Shown: piece after piece, positions 26,718 to 36,036 of the stretch | Numbering within the stretch: position 1 is the first letter of the stretch | Layout: the number at the start of each line of letters is the position of its first letter | Assembly: GCF_018449515.1 (NCBI RefSeq) | Contig: NZ_JAAVUQ010000049.1 | Location: 1-51,427, forward strand | Length of the DNA: 51,427 bases | Reading direction: 5' to 3' | Source of the DNA: Caballeronia sp. dw_19 | GTDB lineage: Bacteria; Pseudomonadota; Gammaproteobacteria; Burkholderiales; Burkholderiaceae | The notes under the pieces: model-generated | Told to the model about the DNA's origin: nothing | The model's input: only the letters and a program-made list of their open reading frames with translations | Databases searched by the model: none | Translations under genes and position numbers: made by a program

Positions 26718-28001
26718 TTATTGGCGTATTTCGCCGTGGCCCAGCACCACGTATTTCAACGATGTGAGTCCGTCCAGTCCAACCGGGCCGCGCGCATGCA
26801 GTTTGTCGTTCGAGATGCCAATTTCGGCACCCAGGCCAAACTCGAAACCATCGGCGAAACGCGTTGATGCATTCACCATCACGCTCGCCGAATCGACTTC
26901 ACGCAGGAAACGCATCGCACGGTCGTGGTCTTCCGTGACGATCGCATCCGTGTGATTCGAGCTATAGGTGTTGATGTGATCGATGGCTTCGTCAAGGTCG
27001 TTCACCAGCTTGATCGACAGGATGGGGCCGAGATATTCGGTGCTCCAGTCGGCTTCGGTGGCGTCCACGAGCGGGCCGCTGAATTTTGCCTCGTTCAGCA
27101 CGGCGCGCGCCGCGGCATCCACGCGCAGTTCGACCTCTTTCGCCTGGAACGCCTTTGCCAGCACCGGCAGCGCCTGAGCCGCGATGCCGCGCGCCACCAG
27201 CAGCGTTTCCATGGTGTTGCAGGTGCCGTAGCGATGCGTCTTGGCGTTGTCGCAGACGTTGAGCGCCTTGTTGAGATCCGCGCGGTCGTCCACGTAGACG
27301 TGGCAGATGCCATCGAGGTGCTTGATCATCGGCACCCGGGCTTCTTCCATCAATCGCGCGATCAGGCCCTTGCCGCCGCGCGGCACGATGACATCGACGT
27401 ATTCGGTCATGGTGATCAGCTTGCCCACCGCCGCGCGATCCGCCGTCGCCACGACCTGCACCGCGTCCTGCGGCAAGCCGGCCGCTTCCAGCCCTTCACC
27501 AATCAATTTCGCCAGCGCCGTATTGCATTCCAGCGCCTCGGAACCGCCACGCAGAATGGTCGCGTTGCCGGATTTGAGGCAAAGCGCGGCTGCGTCGATG
27601 GTCACATTCGGACGCGATTCATAAATGATCCCGATCACGCCGAGCGGCACGCGCATCTGGCCGACCTGAATCCCGCTCGGCCGAAATTTCAACCCGCTGA
27701 TTTCACCGATAGGGTCAGCCAGCGCGGCGACTTGCCGCAAGCCTTCGATCATCGTATTCAGCGCTTTATCGGAGAGCGTCAGGCGGTCGATGAACGCGGC
27801 GTCATGGCCTTTGTCGCGAGCGTGGGCGAGATCTCGCGCATTCGCGTCCTTCAACGTGGCGCGCTCGCGTTCTATCGCGTCGGCGACCGCGTTGAGTGCG
27901 GCGTTTTTCGCAGCCGTCGACGCCCGCGCCATCGCGCGTGAAGCCTGGCGCGCGCGGCGGCCGAGGTCGGTCATGTATTCGTCGATGTTGGTCATCGTCA
28001 T
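26718..28001 (-). CDS. proA: gamma-glutamyl phosphate reductase
   Basis: Second step of proline biosynthesis: NADPH-dependent reduction of gamma-glutamyl phosphate to glutamate semialdehyde. 427 residues of the aldehyde dehydrogenase superfamily. The catalytic Cys is in KTHRYGTCNTMETLLV, with VIYESRPNVTIDAAALCLKSGNA upstream and a C-terminal NASTRFADGFEFGLGAEIGISNDKLHARGPVG motif. An alternative ATG two codons in (27995) fits the AAGAGA ribosome site slightly better. proB is not in the window. Confidence 0.96.
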   Translation of the reverse strand: MTMTNIDEYMTDLGRRARQASRAMARASTAAKNAALNAVADAIERERATLKDANARDLAHARDKGHDAAFIDRLTLSDKALNTMIEGLRQVAALADPIGEISGLKFRPSGIQVGQMRVPLGVIGIIYESRPNVTIDAAALCLKSGNATILRGGSEALECNTALAKLIGEGLEAAGLPQDAVQVVATADRAAVGKLITMTEYVDVIVPRGGKGLIARLMEEARVPMIKHLDGICHVYVDDRADLNKALNVCDNAKTHRYGTCNTMETLLVARGIAAQALPVLAKAFQAKEVELRVDAAARAVLNEAKFSGPLVDATEADWSTEYLGPILSIKLVNDLDEAIDHINTYSSNHTDAIVTEDHDRAMRFLREVDSASVMVNASTRFADGFEFGLGAEIGISNDKLHARGPVGLDGLTSLKYVVLGHGEIRQ

Positions 28002-28080
28002 TCTCTTGGGTTCGTTCGACGCTTGATGTGGCGAGGCTGTCAGATCGGACGGCGTGCCAGCAACCGATTTTAAGCCGTTG

Positions 28081-29199
28081 TCAGGCTGGGCGCTTGGTAG
28101 CCGGCGAGGCTGCGGGCGGCTTGCCGTGCAGCGGACTGCCCGACGACGCGACGGTCATCGCGAGTTCGAACATGCCGTCCCACGGATCCGGCGGCGGATC
28201 GCCCGGGTTTGCGCTGCCTCGCGGACCGCCACCGCCGGATAATCCCTTCACCTGCCTGTCCAGCTTCGCCGCCAGCGACAACGCCTTTTCAAGCGCCGCT
28301 TCGCTCACGCGCGAGAGCGCAGGTCCGATCAACCGCTCGCGCGGTCCCCACACGCGATTTTCTCGTAGCAGCGTGGCGAGCGGCTTGCCCGCCGCAACGC
28401 CGCGTTTCATGCGCAGCAGCGTGCGGATTTCTTCCACCAGCGCCCATATCACGAGCGTGCCGGCTTCGCCCTCGCCCTTCAGGCCGTCGAGCATGCGTGT
28501 CAAGCGGCCGACGTCGCCGGTCAGCATGGCTTCGTTGAGCTTGAACACGTCATAGCGTGCGACGTTGAGGACCGCGTCATGGATCTGTTCGAACGTGAGC
28601 ACGCCTGCGGGATGCAGAAGCCCAAGCTTCAGGATTTCCTGATGCGCGGCGAGCAGATTGCCCTCCACCCGTTCCGCGATAAACACCAGCGCCCGCCGTC
28701 CGTCCTCGCCCGGCGCCACGCGCTGGTTTTGCGCGCTCAGGCGTTGGCCGATCCACATGGGCAACTGCGCGCGCTCGACCGGATCGATTTTCATCATCAC
28801 GCCCGGGCCGCTCAGCGCCGTGAACCACGCGGACTTCTGCGTGGCGGCATCGAGCCGTGGCAAGGTGATAAGCGTGAGGACGTCGGGGTTATCGGCGGCG
28901 GCCAGGGTTTTCAACGCCTCGCCACCTTCCTTGCCCGGCTTGCCGGTGGGAATGCGCAACTCGACCAGTTGGCGGTCGCCGAAGAGCGACATCGACTGGC
29001 TCGCGCCCAACAACGAACTCCAGTCGAAATAACGGTCGACGACAAACACCGATCGGTCCGTGAAACCCTGCGCCCGGGCCGCCGCGCGAATCTTGTCGCA
29101 CGCTTCCTGCGCGAGCAGATGCTCGTCGCCATAGACAACGTACAAGCCCTTCAGGCCTTTCGCGAGGTGCGCGTCGAGCGCGTCGAGTCGAAGTTGCAT
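28081..29199 (-). CDS. holA: DNA polymerase III delta subunit (clamp loader)
   Basis: A 372-residue clamp-loader subunit. The N-terminus MQLRLDALDAHLAKGLKGLYVVYGDEHLLAQEACDKIR is typical of HolA, followed by LITLPRLDAATQKSAWF and an all-alpha C-terminal collar domain. It opens the beta clamp as part of the delta-delta'-gamma/tau complex. The C-terminus carries an extra Gly/Pro-rich low-complexity tail (GGGGPRGSANPGDPPPDPWD) beyond the conserved region. It lies downstream of lptE with a 23-nt gap, the usual leuS-lptE-holA order of proteobacteria. Confidence 0.95.
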   Translation of the reverse strand: MQLRLDALDAHLAKGLKGLYVVYGDEHLLAQEACDKIRAAARAQGFTDRSVFVVDRYFDWSSLLGASQSMSLFGDRQLVELRIPTGKPGKEGGEALKTLAAADNPDVLTLITLPRLDAATQKSAWFTALSGPGVMMKIDPVERAQLPMWIGQRLSAQNQRVAPGEDGRRALVFIAERVEGNLLAAHQEILKLGLLHPAGVLTFEQIHDAVLNVARYDVFKLNEAMLTGDVGRLTRMLDGLKGEGEAGTLVIWALVEEIRTLLRMKRGVAAGKPLATLLRENRVWGPRERLIGPALSRVSEAALEKALSLAAKLDRQVKGLSGGGGPRGSANPGDPPPDPWDGMFELAMTVASSGSPLHGKPPAASPATKRPA

Positions 29200-29222
29200 G
29201 GTTTTTCGTGACGCTCCGGCGC

Positions 29223-29828
29223 TTAGAGCGGCGGCACAGGCAACGGCGCACGCGGCGCGATGCCCGGCAAAGCCTCGCTCGGCGCCGGATGCAGCGAACG
29301 CACGACGGCAAGCCGGCGCGTCAACTGGTCCACAGCGTCGAACTGCATGTCGCGATACAGCGTCTGCGCTTCAATACCCTTCGCCAACGTGAACTGATCG
29401 CTATATGTCAGCGCCCGGTTCAGCGAAATCACGCTCGGCGGAATCAGCAAGGTACCGTCGGCGCCCACCATCGAATAATTCAGGTTGTAGTCGAGTTCGT
29501 ACTCCTGCACGACGCCTTGTGCATTCAGACTCAAGGTCTTCATGCCGTTGCCGCCGGTCAGCGAAAGGATGGCGTCGGGCTTTTCCGACACCTTGACGAT
29601 CACGGTGTCGCTGCCGCCTTCCACTACTCGCTGGAGGCGTCCAAGCATTTCCGGCGTGCCGCCGCTAATGGCGAGCCGCTTGAACGCGTAGTCCTGCTGC
29701 CCGCGCAACTGGAAGCCGCAGGCGGACAGCAGCACCGCGCTGCACGCCAGCGTCAGGATCGAGCGCCGGCTGATCGCGCGCTTCGTCATGGTGTTGGTCG
29801 AATTCAAGCTGACAGCTTTCCTGCTCAC
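29223..29828 (-). CDS. lptE: LPS-assembly lipoprotein LptE
   Basis: Outer-membrane lipoprotein that plugs LptD in lipopolysaccharide transport. It has a basic n-region (TKRAISRRS), a hydrophobic core LTLACSAVL and the lipobox LSAC followed by GFQLRGQQ, the classic LptE start. Start choice is uncertain. I favour the GTG at 29828, which has GGAGG at 5 nt. The ATG at 29789 would give the shortest signal peptide but has no ribosome site, and the ATG at 29870 overlaps the leuS stop by 4 nt but adds a long polar extension. The tail after residue 185 is Pro/Ala-rich. Confidence 0.9.
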   Translation of the reverse strand: MSRKAVSLNSTNTMTKRAISRRSILTLACSAVLLSACGFQLRGQQDYAFKRLAISGGTPEMLGRLQRVVEGGSDTVIVKVSEKPDAILSLTGGNGMKTLSLNAQGVVQEYELDYNLNYSMVGADGTLLIPPSVISLNRALTYSDQFTLAKGIEAQTLYRDMQFDAVDQLTRRLAVVRSLHPAPSEALPGIAPRAPLPVPPL

Positions 29829-29866
29829 AACGTCCTCCAGGATTTTCATGGCGCGCGATCTCAGGC

Positions 29867-32461
29867 TCATACGACCACGTTCACCAGCCGGCCCGGCACC
29901 ACGACGACCTTCTTCGGCGTGCGCCCTTCCGAAAACTTCGCGAACATCTCATGGGCGACCGCCGCCTTTTCGATGTCCTCGCGCGACGCATCTTTCGCCA
30001 TGGTCAGCGAACCACGCACCTTGCCGTTGACCTGCAAGACCAGCTCGATTTCAGCTTGTTCAAGCGCGGCTTCATCCACTTTCGGCCAGGATGCGTCGAG
30101 CAAACCGCCATGCAGATTGACGTAACCGAGTTCCTGCCACAACTGGAACGTGATATGCGGCACGACCGGATACAGCACACGCAGCAACACGCCGAAGGTT
30201 TCGGTCAGCACGGCGGGCGTTGCGTCCTTCGCGCTATCCACGGCATTCAGCATCTTCATGGCCGCCGAGACGACCGTGTTGTACTGCAAGCGGCCGTAGT
30301 CGAAATCGGCCTGCTTCAGGATGGTGTATATCTCGCGGCGCAGCGTGCGATCGGAGTCATTGAACTTCGATGAATCGAGCTTGGCATGTGTTTTAAGGAC
30401 AGTGGCACGGCCATGCGCGAGTTGCCACACGCGGCGCAGGAAGCGGCTCGCGCCTTCCACGCCCGTGCCCGACCACTCGAGCGACTGCTCAGGCGGCGCA
30501 GCGAACATGACGAACAGACGCGCGGTGTCGGCGCCGTAGGCATCGATCAGCAATTGCGGATCAACACCGTTGTTCTTCGACTTCGACATCTTCTCCACGC
30601 CGCCGATCACCACCGGCTTGCCATCGGCGTTCAGCACCGCGCCGACCGGGCGGCCTTTGTCGTCGTGCGTGACGGTGACGTCGACGGGGTTGATCCACGT
30701 CTTCTTGCCCGCCGCGTCTTCGCGGAAATAGGTTTCGTTCAGCACCATGCCCTGCGTGAGCAGGTTCTTCGCCGGCTCGCCGAACTTCACCAAGCCCAGG
30801 TCACGCATCACCTTGGTCCAGAAACGCGAGTACAAGAGGTGAAGAATCGCATGCTCGATCCCGCCGATGTACTGATCCATCGGCATCCAGTAATCGGTGC
30901 GTTCGTCGACCATCGACGTTGCGTCGGGCGCGGCATAACGCGAGAAATACCAGGCTGAATCGACGAAGGTGTCCATGGTGTCAGTCTCGCGCTTCGCCGG
31001 CGCGCCGCACTTCGGACACGTGCAATTGACGAAGGCTTCGGACTTGGCGAGCGGATTGCCCGTGCCGTCCGGCACCAGGTCTTCCGGCAACACGACCGGC
31101 AGATCGGCTTCCGGCACGGGCACGTCGCCGCAAGTCGCGCAGTGGATGATCGGGATCGGCGTGCCCCAGTAGCGCTGGCGCGAAATGCCCCAGTCGCGCA
31201 GACGCCACGTGATTTGTTTATCGCCGAGATTTTGCGCTTTCAGGTCGGCGGCGATTGCGCTGGTCGCGTCTTCGAAACCGAGGCCGTCGTACTTGCCGCT
31301 GTTGATCAGCGTGCCCACGCCCTTCTCGCCGTACCACTCTTCCCAGGCGTCCGTGCTGTAGGTCTTGTCTTGCACCGCGACCACTTGCTTGATCGGCAGC
31401 GCGTATTTTTTCGCGAACGCGAAATCGCGTTCGTCATGGGCCGGCACGCCCATCACGGCGCCTTCGCCGTAGCTCATCAGCACGTAATTGCCAATCCACA
31501 CTTCGACCTTTTCCTGCGTCAGCGGATGCGTGACGAAGAAGCCGGTCGGCATGCCCTTCTTTTCCATCGTCGCGACGTCGGCTTCAGCCACGCCGCCGCG
31601 TTTGCATTCTTCGATGAACGCCTGCAAACCCGCGTTATCGCGAGCAAGGCGCGTGGCGAGCGGATGTTCAGCAGCAACGGCAGCGAAGGTCACGCCCATG
31701 ATGGTGTCGGCGCGCGTGGTGAACACGCGCAGCAATTTGCTCTCGCCGTCGATCTCGTACGGGAAGCCGAAATTCACGCCGAAGCTCTTGCCGATCCAGT
31801 TCTGCTGCATCACCTTCACGCGCTCGGGCCAGCCGAGGCCTTCCAGGTCGCCGAGCAACTGATCCGCGTAATCCGTGATGCGCATGTAGTACATCGGGAT
31901 TTCGCGCTTTTCCACCAGTGCGCCCGAACGCCAGCCGCGCCCGTCGATGACTTGTTCGTTCGCGAGCACCGTCTGGTCTTCCGGGTCCCAGTTCACCGTC
32001 CCGGTCTTCTTGTACGCAATGCCCTTTTCCAGCATCTTCAGGAACAGCCACTGGTTCCATTTGTAGTACTCGGGCTTGCACGACGCAATTTCACGCGACC
32101 AGTCGATAGCCAGCCCCATCGACTGCATCTGCTTCTTCATGTAGTCGATGTTGTCGTAAGTCCACTTCGCCGGCGGCACGTTGTTCGCCATCGCGGCGTT
32201 TTCCGCGGGCATGCCGAACGCGTCCCAGCCCATGGGCATCAGAACATTGTGGCCGTTCATGCGCAGGAAGCGGTACATCACGTCGTTGATGGTGTAGTTG
32301 CGCACGTGGCCCATGTGCAACTTGCCCGACGGGTACGGCAACATGGACACGCAATAGAACTTGGGCTTGTCGCTGATTTCGGTCGCCCGGTAGACATCTT
32401 TCGCGCGCCAGTCGCTTTGCGCTGCGGATTCGACGTCGGCGGGTACGTATTTATCTTGCAT
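29867..32461 (-). CDS. leuS: leucyl-tRNA synthetase
   Basis: A class I synthetase of 864 residues, the standard bacterial length. The HIGH-type motif is in MLPYPSGKLHMGHVRNY, the CP1 editing domain includes GVPAHDERDFAFAKKY, a zinc-ribbon-like CxxC pair region lies near residues 440-490, and the KMSKS motif occurs as EKMSKSKNN. The C-terminus ends with the VNGKVRGSLTMAKDAS core. It is first gene of the run leuS-lptE-holA-proA-hemJ; a TATAAT box sits 186 nt upstream. Confidence 0.97.
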   Translation of the reverse strand: MQDKYVPADVESAAQSDWRAKDVYRATEISDKPKFYCVSMLPYPSGKLHMGHVRNYTINDVMYRFLRMNGHNVLMPMGWDAFGMPAENAAMANNVPPAKWTYDNIDYMKKQMQSMGLAIDWSREIASCKPEYYKWNQWLFLKMLEKGIAYKKTGTVNWDPEDQTVLANEQVIDGRGWRSGALVEKREIPMYYMRITDYADQLLGDLEGLGWPERVKVMQQNWIGKSFGVNFGFPYEIDGESKLLRVFTTRADTIMGVTFAAVAAEHPLATRLARDNAGLQAFIEECKRGGVAEADVATMEKKGMPTGFFVTHPLTQEKVEVWIGNYVLMSYGEGAVMGVPAHDERDFAFAKKYALPIKQVVAVQDKTYSTDAWEEWYGEKGVGTLINSGKYDGLGFEDATSAIAADLKAQNLGDKQITWRLRDWGISRQRYWGTPIPIIHCATCGDVPVPEADLPVVLPEDLVPDGTGNPLAKSEAFVNCTCPKCGAPAKRETDTMDTFVDSAWYFSRYAAPDATSMVDERTDYWMPMDQYIGGIEHAILHLLYSRFWTKVMRDLGLVKFGEPAKNLLTQGMVLNETYFREDAAGKKTWINPVDVTVTHDDKGRPVGAVLNADGKPVVIGGVEKMSKSKNNGVDPQLLIDAYGADTARLFVMFAAPPEQSLEWSGTGVEGASRFLRRVWQLAHGRATVLKTHAKLDSSKFNDSDRTLRREIYTILKQADFDYGRLQYNTVVSAAMKMLNAVDSAKDATPAVLTETFGVLLRVLYPVVPHITFQLWQELGYVNLHGGLLDASWPKVDEAALEQAEIELVLQVNGKVRGSLTMAKDASREDIEKAAVAHEMFAKFSEGRTPKKVVVVPGRLVNVVV

Positions 32462-32808
32462 GGTGTGGTTTTTGGCGGTTTTGCCTTTCGGCGTTGCGGC
32501 AGTACTGCCTGGCGGCGGTGCTCGGCTGGCGTCGGTTGCGGGTTCTGCCCGGATTCTGCCCGGGCTTTGCCAGGATCGCAGCCCCTCGGGCCGCTGCCTG
32601 GCGCTATTCCAACCCCGGTTGGGCGCGCCCGCGCGGCCAAAACGCGATTATACCGTTGGGGCAGAAGGTTCCGGCAGTGTGCGTTCCTGCGCCCTGGGCT
32701 CGCGTCGCGCATGGGACTTTTATCCCGGCGAAGCGTTGCACTCGCGGGCTCTGCGTTGGTTTGGCTTTGGAGGGTCGGTTTGGCTTTGGAGCGTCACTCG
32801 TCCGGGAG
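32462..32808. other. intergenic region upstream of leuS
   Basis: About 350 nt without a gene. It contains a TATAAT hexamer for leuS and GC-rich sequence. The repeated TTGGCTTTGGAG(G/C)GTC pair at 32760-32795 is a short tandem duplication. Confidence 0.6.
32647..32652 (-). promoter_or_regulatory. probable -10 element of the leuS promoter
   Basis: Minus strand reads GGTATAATCGCG, a perfect TATAAT 186 nt before the leuS ATG. No good -35 is visible at 16-18 nt, so the promoter may depend on an activator or be weak. Confidence 0.4.
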
Positions 32809-33234
32809 CTAATGCGCCGGCTTTACCTGATCCGTCACGAAGCCGATCTTGTTCAGCCCCGCGTCCTGCGCCGCCCCCATCACCTGCGCTATCACGTCGT
32901 AGCGCGTGTCCTTCGACGCCCGCAAGTGAATCTCCGGCGGCGTTGCGCGTTTGCCTTCAGCCGCGAACTGGCTTCGCATCTGCTCGAGCGTGATCGGCTT
33001 GTCGTTCCAGTAGAGCTTGCCGGTGGCATCGATGGAAAGCGTGATCGTGTCCGGCGTCTCGTGCGCGGCTTGCGACGCGACCTTCGGCAAATCAAGCCGG
33101 ATAGCATGCGTGAACAACGGCGCCGTGATGATGAAAATCACCAGCAGCACCAGCATGACGTCGATCAACGGCGTCATGTTGATCTCCGCCATTGGCGCGC
33201 CGTTCGATTTCTTGTCCAGTCCGCCGAATGCCAT
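32809..33234 (-). CDS. exbD: ExbD/TolR-family biopolymer transport protein
   Basis: 141 residues: a short cytoplasmic start ending AEINMTPLIDVMLVLLVIFIITAPL, a single transmembrane helix that carries the conserved Asp of the proton path, then a periplasmic domain. With ExbB it forms the proton-driven motor of TonB-dependent uptake. It follows exbB by 56 nt. No tonB is present in the window, so TonB must be supplied from elsewhere or the pair serves another energised process. Confidence 0.9.
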   Translation of the reverse strand: MAFGGLDKKSNGAPMAEINMTPLIDVMLVLLVIFIITAPLFTHAIRLDLPKVASQAAHETPDTITLSIDATGKLYWNDKPITLEQMRSQFAAEGKRATPPEIHLRASKDTRYDVIAQVMGAAQDAGLNKIGFVTDQVKPAH

Positions 33235-33290
33235 GATGTGCTCGTCCGGATGCGTGGTCTTGAAGGATCAGCTATGAATACCGCGACGTC

Positions 33291-33998
33291 TTAAATCGCG
33301 TGGTCTTGAACGACGGGCGCGCTCTTGACGCGGCGCGGCGCCACACCGCTTGTATAGGCGTGCAGGTCGTGTGCGAAACCGTCGAGTTCTTCCGATATCT
33401 GCCGCACGAGCCGCCCCAGCACGTTGTACGCGAGCACGGCGGGGATTGCCACGACCAGCCCGAACGCGGTCATGATGAGCGCCTCGCCGACCGGGCCGGC
33501 TACGTTCTCGATCATCGCCTGTCCGCTCGCCGCGATACTTCCGAGCGCGTGATAAATGCCCCACACCGTGCCCAGCAAGCCGACGAACGGCGCCGTACTC
33601 CCCACCGACGCCAGCAAAACCTGCCCGAACTCAAGCCGCCGCTGAGACGCCAGCAACGCATGCCGCAACGCGCGCAATACCCGCTCGCCGGGCTCCACAT
33701 GCGCGATCAGCGCCCCCGGCATTTCCGCTTCCGTGGCTCGCCACGCAGCAACCGCGAGCGGCAGATACACGCGCTCCCGATCCACTTTCCGCAATTCCGC
33801 GATACCCTCGGCCAGCGTCGGCGCCTGCCAGAAACGCTGCACGGCGCGCGGCCCCTGACGCTTCGCGCGCACCAAAACCCAAGCCTTCACGATGAGAAAA
33901 CACCAGCTCGCCACCGACATGGCCAGAAGCACGCCCGCGACGCCGTGTGTGATGCCGTCGCTGCTCTGCAGGTAATGGATGATGCCGGTTGTAGCCAT
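33291..33998 (-). CDS. exbB: MotA/TolQ/ExbB proton channel family protein
   Basis: 235 residues with three membrane segments: one near the N-terminus (VLLAMSVASWCFLIVKAWVLV) and two later ones (LLASVGSTAPFVGLLGTVWGIYHAL and LIMTAFGLVVAIPAVLAYNVL), the ExbB/TolQ arrangement. It precedes exbD and follows dapB by 33 nt. The run bamE-dapB-exbB-exbD lies next to fur; iron-dependent control would be expected for ExbB, but I see no convincing Fur box directly upstream of this gene. Confidence 0.9.
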   Translation of the reverse strand: MATTGIIHYLQSSDGITHGVAGVLLAMSVASWCFLIVKAWVLVRAKRQGPRAVQRFWQAPTLAEGIAELRKVDRERVYLPLAVAAWRATEAEMPGALIAHVEPGERVLRALRHALLASQRRLEFGQVLLASVGSTAPFVGLLGTVWGIYHALGSIAASGQAMIENVAGPVGEALIMTAFGLVVAIPAVLAYNVLGRLVRQISEELDGFAHDLHAYTSGVAPRRVKSAPVVQDHAI

Positions 33999-34031
33999 CG
34001 GACAAAAACCCCGGGTTTGGGTGGCTCAGGC

Positions 34032-34829
34032 TCAGCGCAAACCAAGCACGTCTTGCATGTCGAAGAAACCGCGCTCGCGGCCCGCAAGAAAGTGAGCGGC
34101 GCGCAACGAGCCCTGCGCGTAAGACAAACGGTTGGACGACTTGTGCGTGATCTCGACCCGCTCGCCAATGCCCGCGAACAACACGGTGTGATCGCCGACA
34201 ATGTCGCCGCCGCGAATCGCAGCGAAACCGATAGTCGATGGGTCGCGTTCCCCCGTCACCCCTTCGCGGCCGTACACGGCGCAATCCTTCAACTCGCGGC
34301 CGAGCGCGTGCGCGATGGTTTCACCCATTGCAAGCGCGGTGCCCGAGGGTGCGTCAACCTTGTGCCGGTGATGGGCCTCGATGATCTCGATGTCGTAACC
34401 TTCGGCAAAATGCTTTGCCGCGAATTCGAGCAGCTTGAGCGTCACGTTCACGCCCACGCTCATGTTCGGTGCGAACACGATCCCGATTGTTTCGCCGGCC
34501 GCACGCAAGCGGACTTTCTGCTCATCGCTGAAACCGGTGGTACCGATCACCATTTTCACGTTATGCCGCAACGCCGCTTCCAGATGCACGAGCGTGCCTT
34601 CGGGACGCGTGAAGTCGATCAGCAGGTCCGCGTTGGCGAAAACCTGCTCAATATTGTCAGTCAGCAAAATGCCCGTCTCTTGCCCGAGGAACGCGCCCGC
34701 GTCCTGGCCGAGTTGCGGCGATCCGGTTCTGTCGAGCGCACCGGCCAGCGTGGCGTTGGCGTCCTTGAGAACGGTTTCTATGAGCATGCGGCCCATGCGG
34801 CCCGATGCGCCGGCAATGGCGATTTTCAT
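34032..34829 (-). CDS. dapB: 4-hydroxy-tetrahydrodipicolinate reductase
   Basis: Lysine and diaminopimelate biosynthesis. 265 residues: N-terminal Rossmann motif IAIAGASGRMGRMLIE, IGTTGFSDEQ in the middle, the DapB signature EIIEAHHRHKVDAPSGTALAMGE and a C-terminal FAGIGERVEITHKSSNRLSYAQGSLRAA. The start MKIAIAGASG is fixed by homology to the nucleotide-binding fold; 24 further in-frame residues upstream look unlike the family. Confidence 0.96.
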   Translation of the reverse strand: MKIAIAGASGRMGRMLIETVLKDANATLAGALDRTGSPQLGQDAGAFLGQETGILLTDNIEQVFANADLLIDFTRPEGTLVHLEAALRHNVKMVIGTTGFSDEQKVRLRAAGETIGIVFAPNMSVGVNVTLKLLEFAAKHFAEGYDIEIIEAHHRHKVDAPSGTALAMGETIAHALGRELKDCAVYGREGVTGERDPSTIGFAAIRGGDIVGDHTVLFAGIGERVEITHKSSNRLSYAQGSLRAAHFLAGRERGFFDMQDVLGLR

Positions 34830-34983
34830 GGCGTGTCTCGCGTGAGTTGGGGCGATGAAGTCAGAAGCATGGCAGCGATACGACAGATACGGCGGCCGCA
34901 TGGCACACGGCCGCCCGAACAGGACAGGTCTCGACGAAACCAGACAAAGCAGGCGGGCAACGTACGTCGGCCCGCCGTTCTGC

Positions 34984-35877
34984 TTAGTTGGTAGTCGTTG
35001 CCGGCACGGAGGACGCGCCTAAACCGTTGCTCGTGTTCGCCGGGGCAGGCGACGTGCCTTGCGGACCCACAGCGGTGCTGTCCGGGATCGTGATCGTATT
35101 CGGACGACGTTGCAGCTGGATCTGCGAGTTGCCTGCCGCGCTGACGTTCGGCGGCAATCCCGGGTTGCCCGGCACGGTCGGCATGGCCGACGAGCGGGTG
35201 CGGCCCGTGGGTGCCTGCACGGCGTCGGTCGCGCGATTGGCGGCTTGAGCGGCTTGCTGGTTGGCGTCGCCGGCAAATGCGTTCGACGCATTCGATGCAT
35301 CCGGCTGGACGCCCGACGCACTCGCCGTTCCCGCGACCGCTGCGCCGCTAGCGGACGTACCCGCTGCAGCAGCTGCGTCCGTTGCGCTGGCGCCGCTGGC
35401 TGAAACGGCCGTGGCCGCAGCCGTAGCGGCGGTGAGCTTGCGGCCCTTGTCGCCGTCAATTTCGGCAAGCAATTCGAGATTCGACGGCAACCCCTCGCCG
35501 CCCGACCAGCTCGCTACGTGATCGCCCGCGAACAACACGACGAAATCACGCTGCTGCACGACCGACGTGGAACCGCGCTTGAAGTAGAAGACGTAGTCCC
35601 AGCGATCCGCATGGAACATGTCCGCCAGCAACGGCGTGCCGAGCAGCGTCTTCACCTGGTCGCGCGTCAGGCCGACCTTCATCTGGCTCGCCGCTTCCGC
35701 TGAAACGAAGTTCCCCTGCACAACCGTGATCCGGTACGGTGTGATGCGCTGCGCGATGCTTTGCGTAACGCTATCGTAAGCGGAACAACCAGCCAGGACG
35801 GTCATAGTGGCGGCAGCGATCAAGGTTCCGCGCATACGACGGCTCTCCCGGCTATTCAATAAAGATTTTAGAAACAT
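34984..35877 (-). CDS. bamE: BamE/OmlA outer-membrane assembly lipoprotein with long C-terminal tail
   Basis: Lipoprotein of the BAM complex. Signal peptide with lipobox LAGC (RGTLIAAATMTVLAGCSAYD), then the SmpA/OmlA domain (MKVGLTRDQVKTLLGTPLLADMF, WDYVFYFKRG, VVLFAGDHVASWSG). After about 150 residues it continues with about 145 residues of Ala/Ser/Thr/Pro-rich low-complexity sequence, roughly doubling the classical length. Several in-frame starts exist (35910, 35889, 35877, 35835); the ATGs at 35889 and 35877 both follow AGGGTGAA. It is divergent from fur, the order known in Burkholderia. Confidence 0.9.
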   Translation of the reverse strand: MFLKSLLNSRESRRMRGTLIAAATMTVLAGCSAYDSVTQSIAQRITPYRITVVQGNFVSAEAASQMKVGLTRDQVKTLLGTPLLADMFHADRWDYVFYFKRGSTSVVQQRDFVVLFAGDHVASWSGGEGLPSNLELLAEIDGDKGRKLTAATAAATAVSASGASATDAAAAAGTSASGAAVAGTASASGVQPDASNASNAFAGDANQQAAQAANRATDAVQAPTGRTRSSAMPTVPGNPGLPPNVSAAGNSQIQLQRRPNTITIPDSTAVGPQGTSPAPANTSNGLGASSVPATTTN

Positions 35878-36036
35878 TTCACCCTTCATTTCACCCTTCG
35901 CCTGGCCCATCGCCCGTGGGGGCGCAAGAAGTTTCGGAGTCTTTCGGAGATCGCGCCATTTCGTTCGGATGGTGACCGGAACGGTAAAAACGCATTACTA
36001 TGAGAACCTTGAATTGTACTCTAGGGATGCCTAGCG

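Noticed and set aside
31142..32812. A 556-codon plus-strand frame opposite leuS
   Set aside because: His/Arg/Val-rich composition with no family resemblance; leuS on the other strand is certain.
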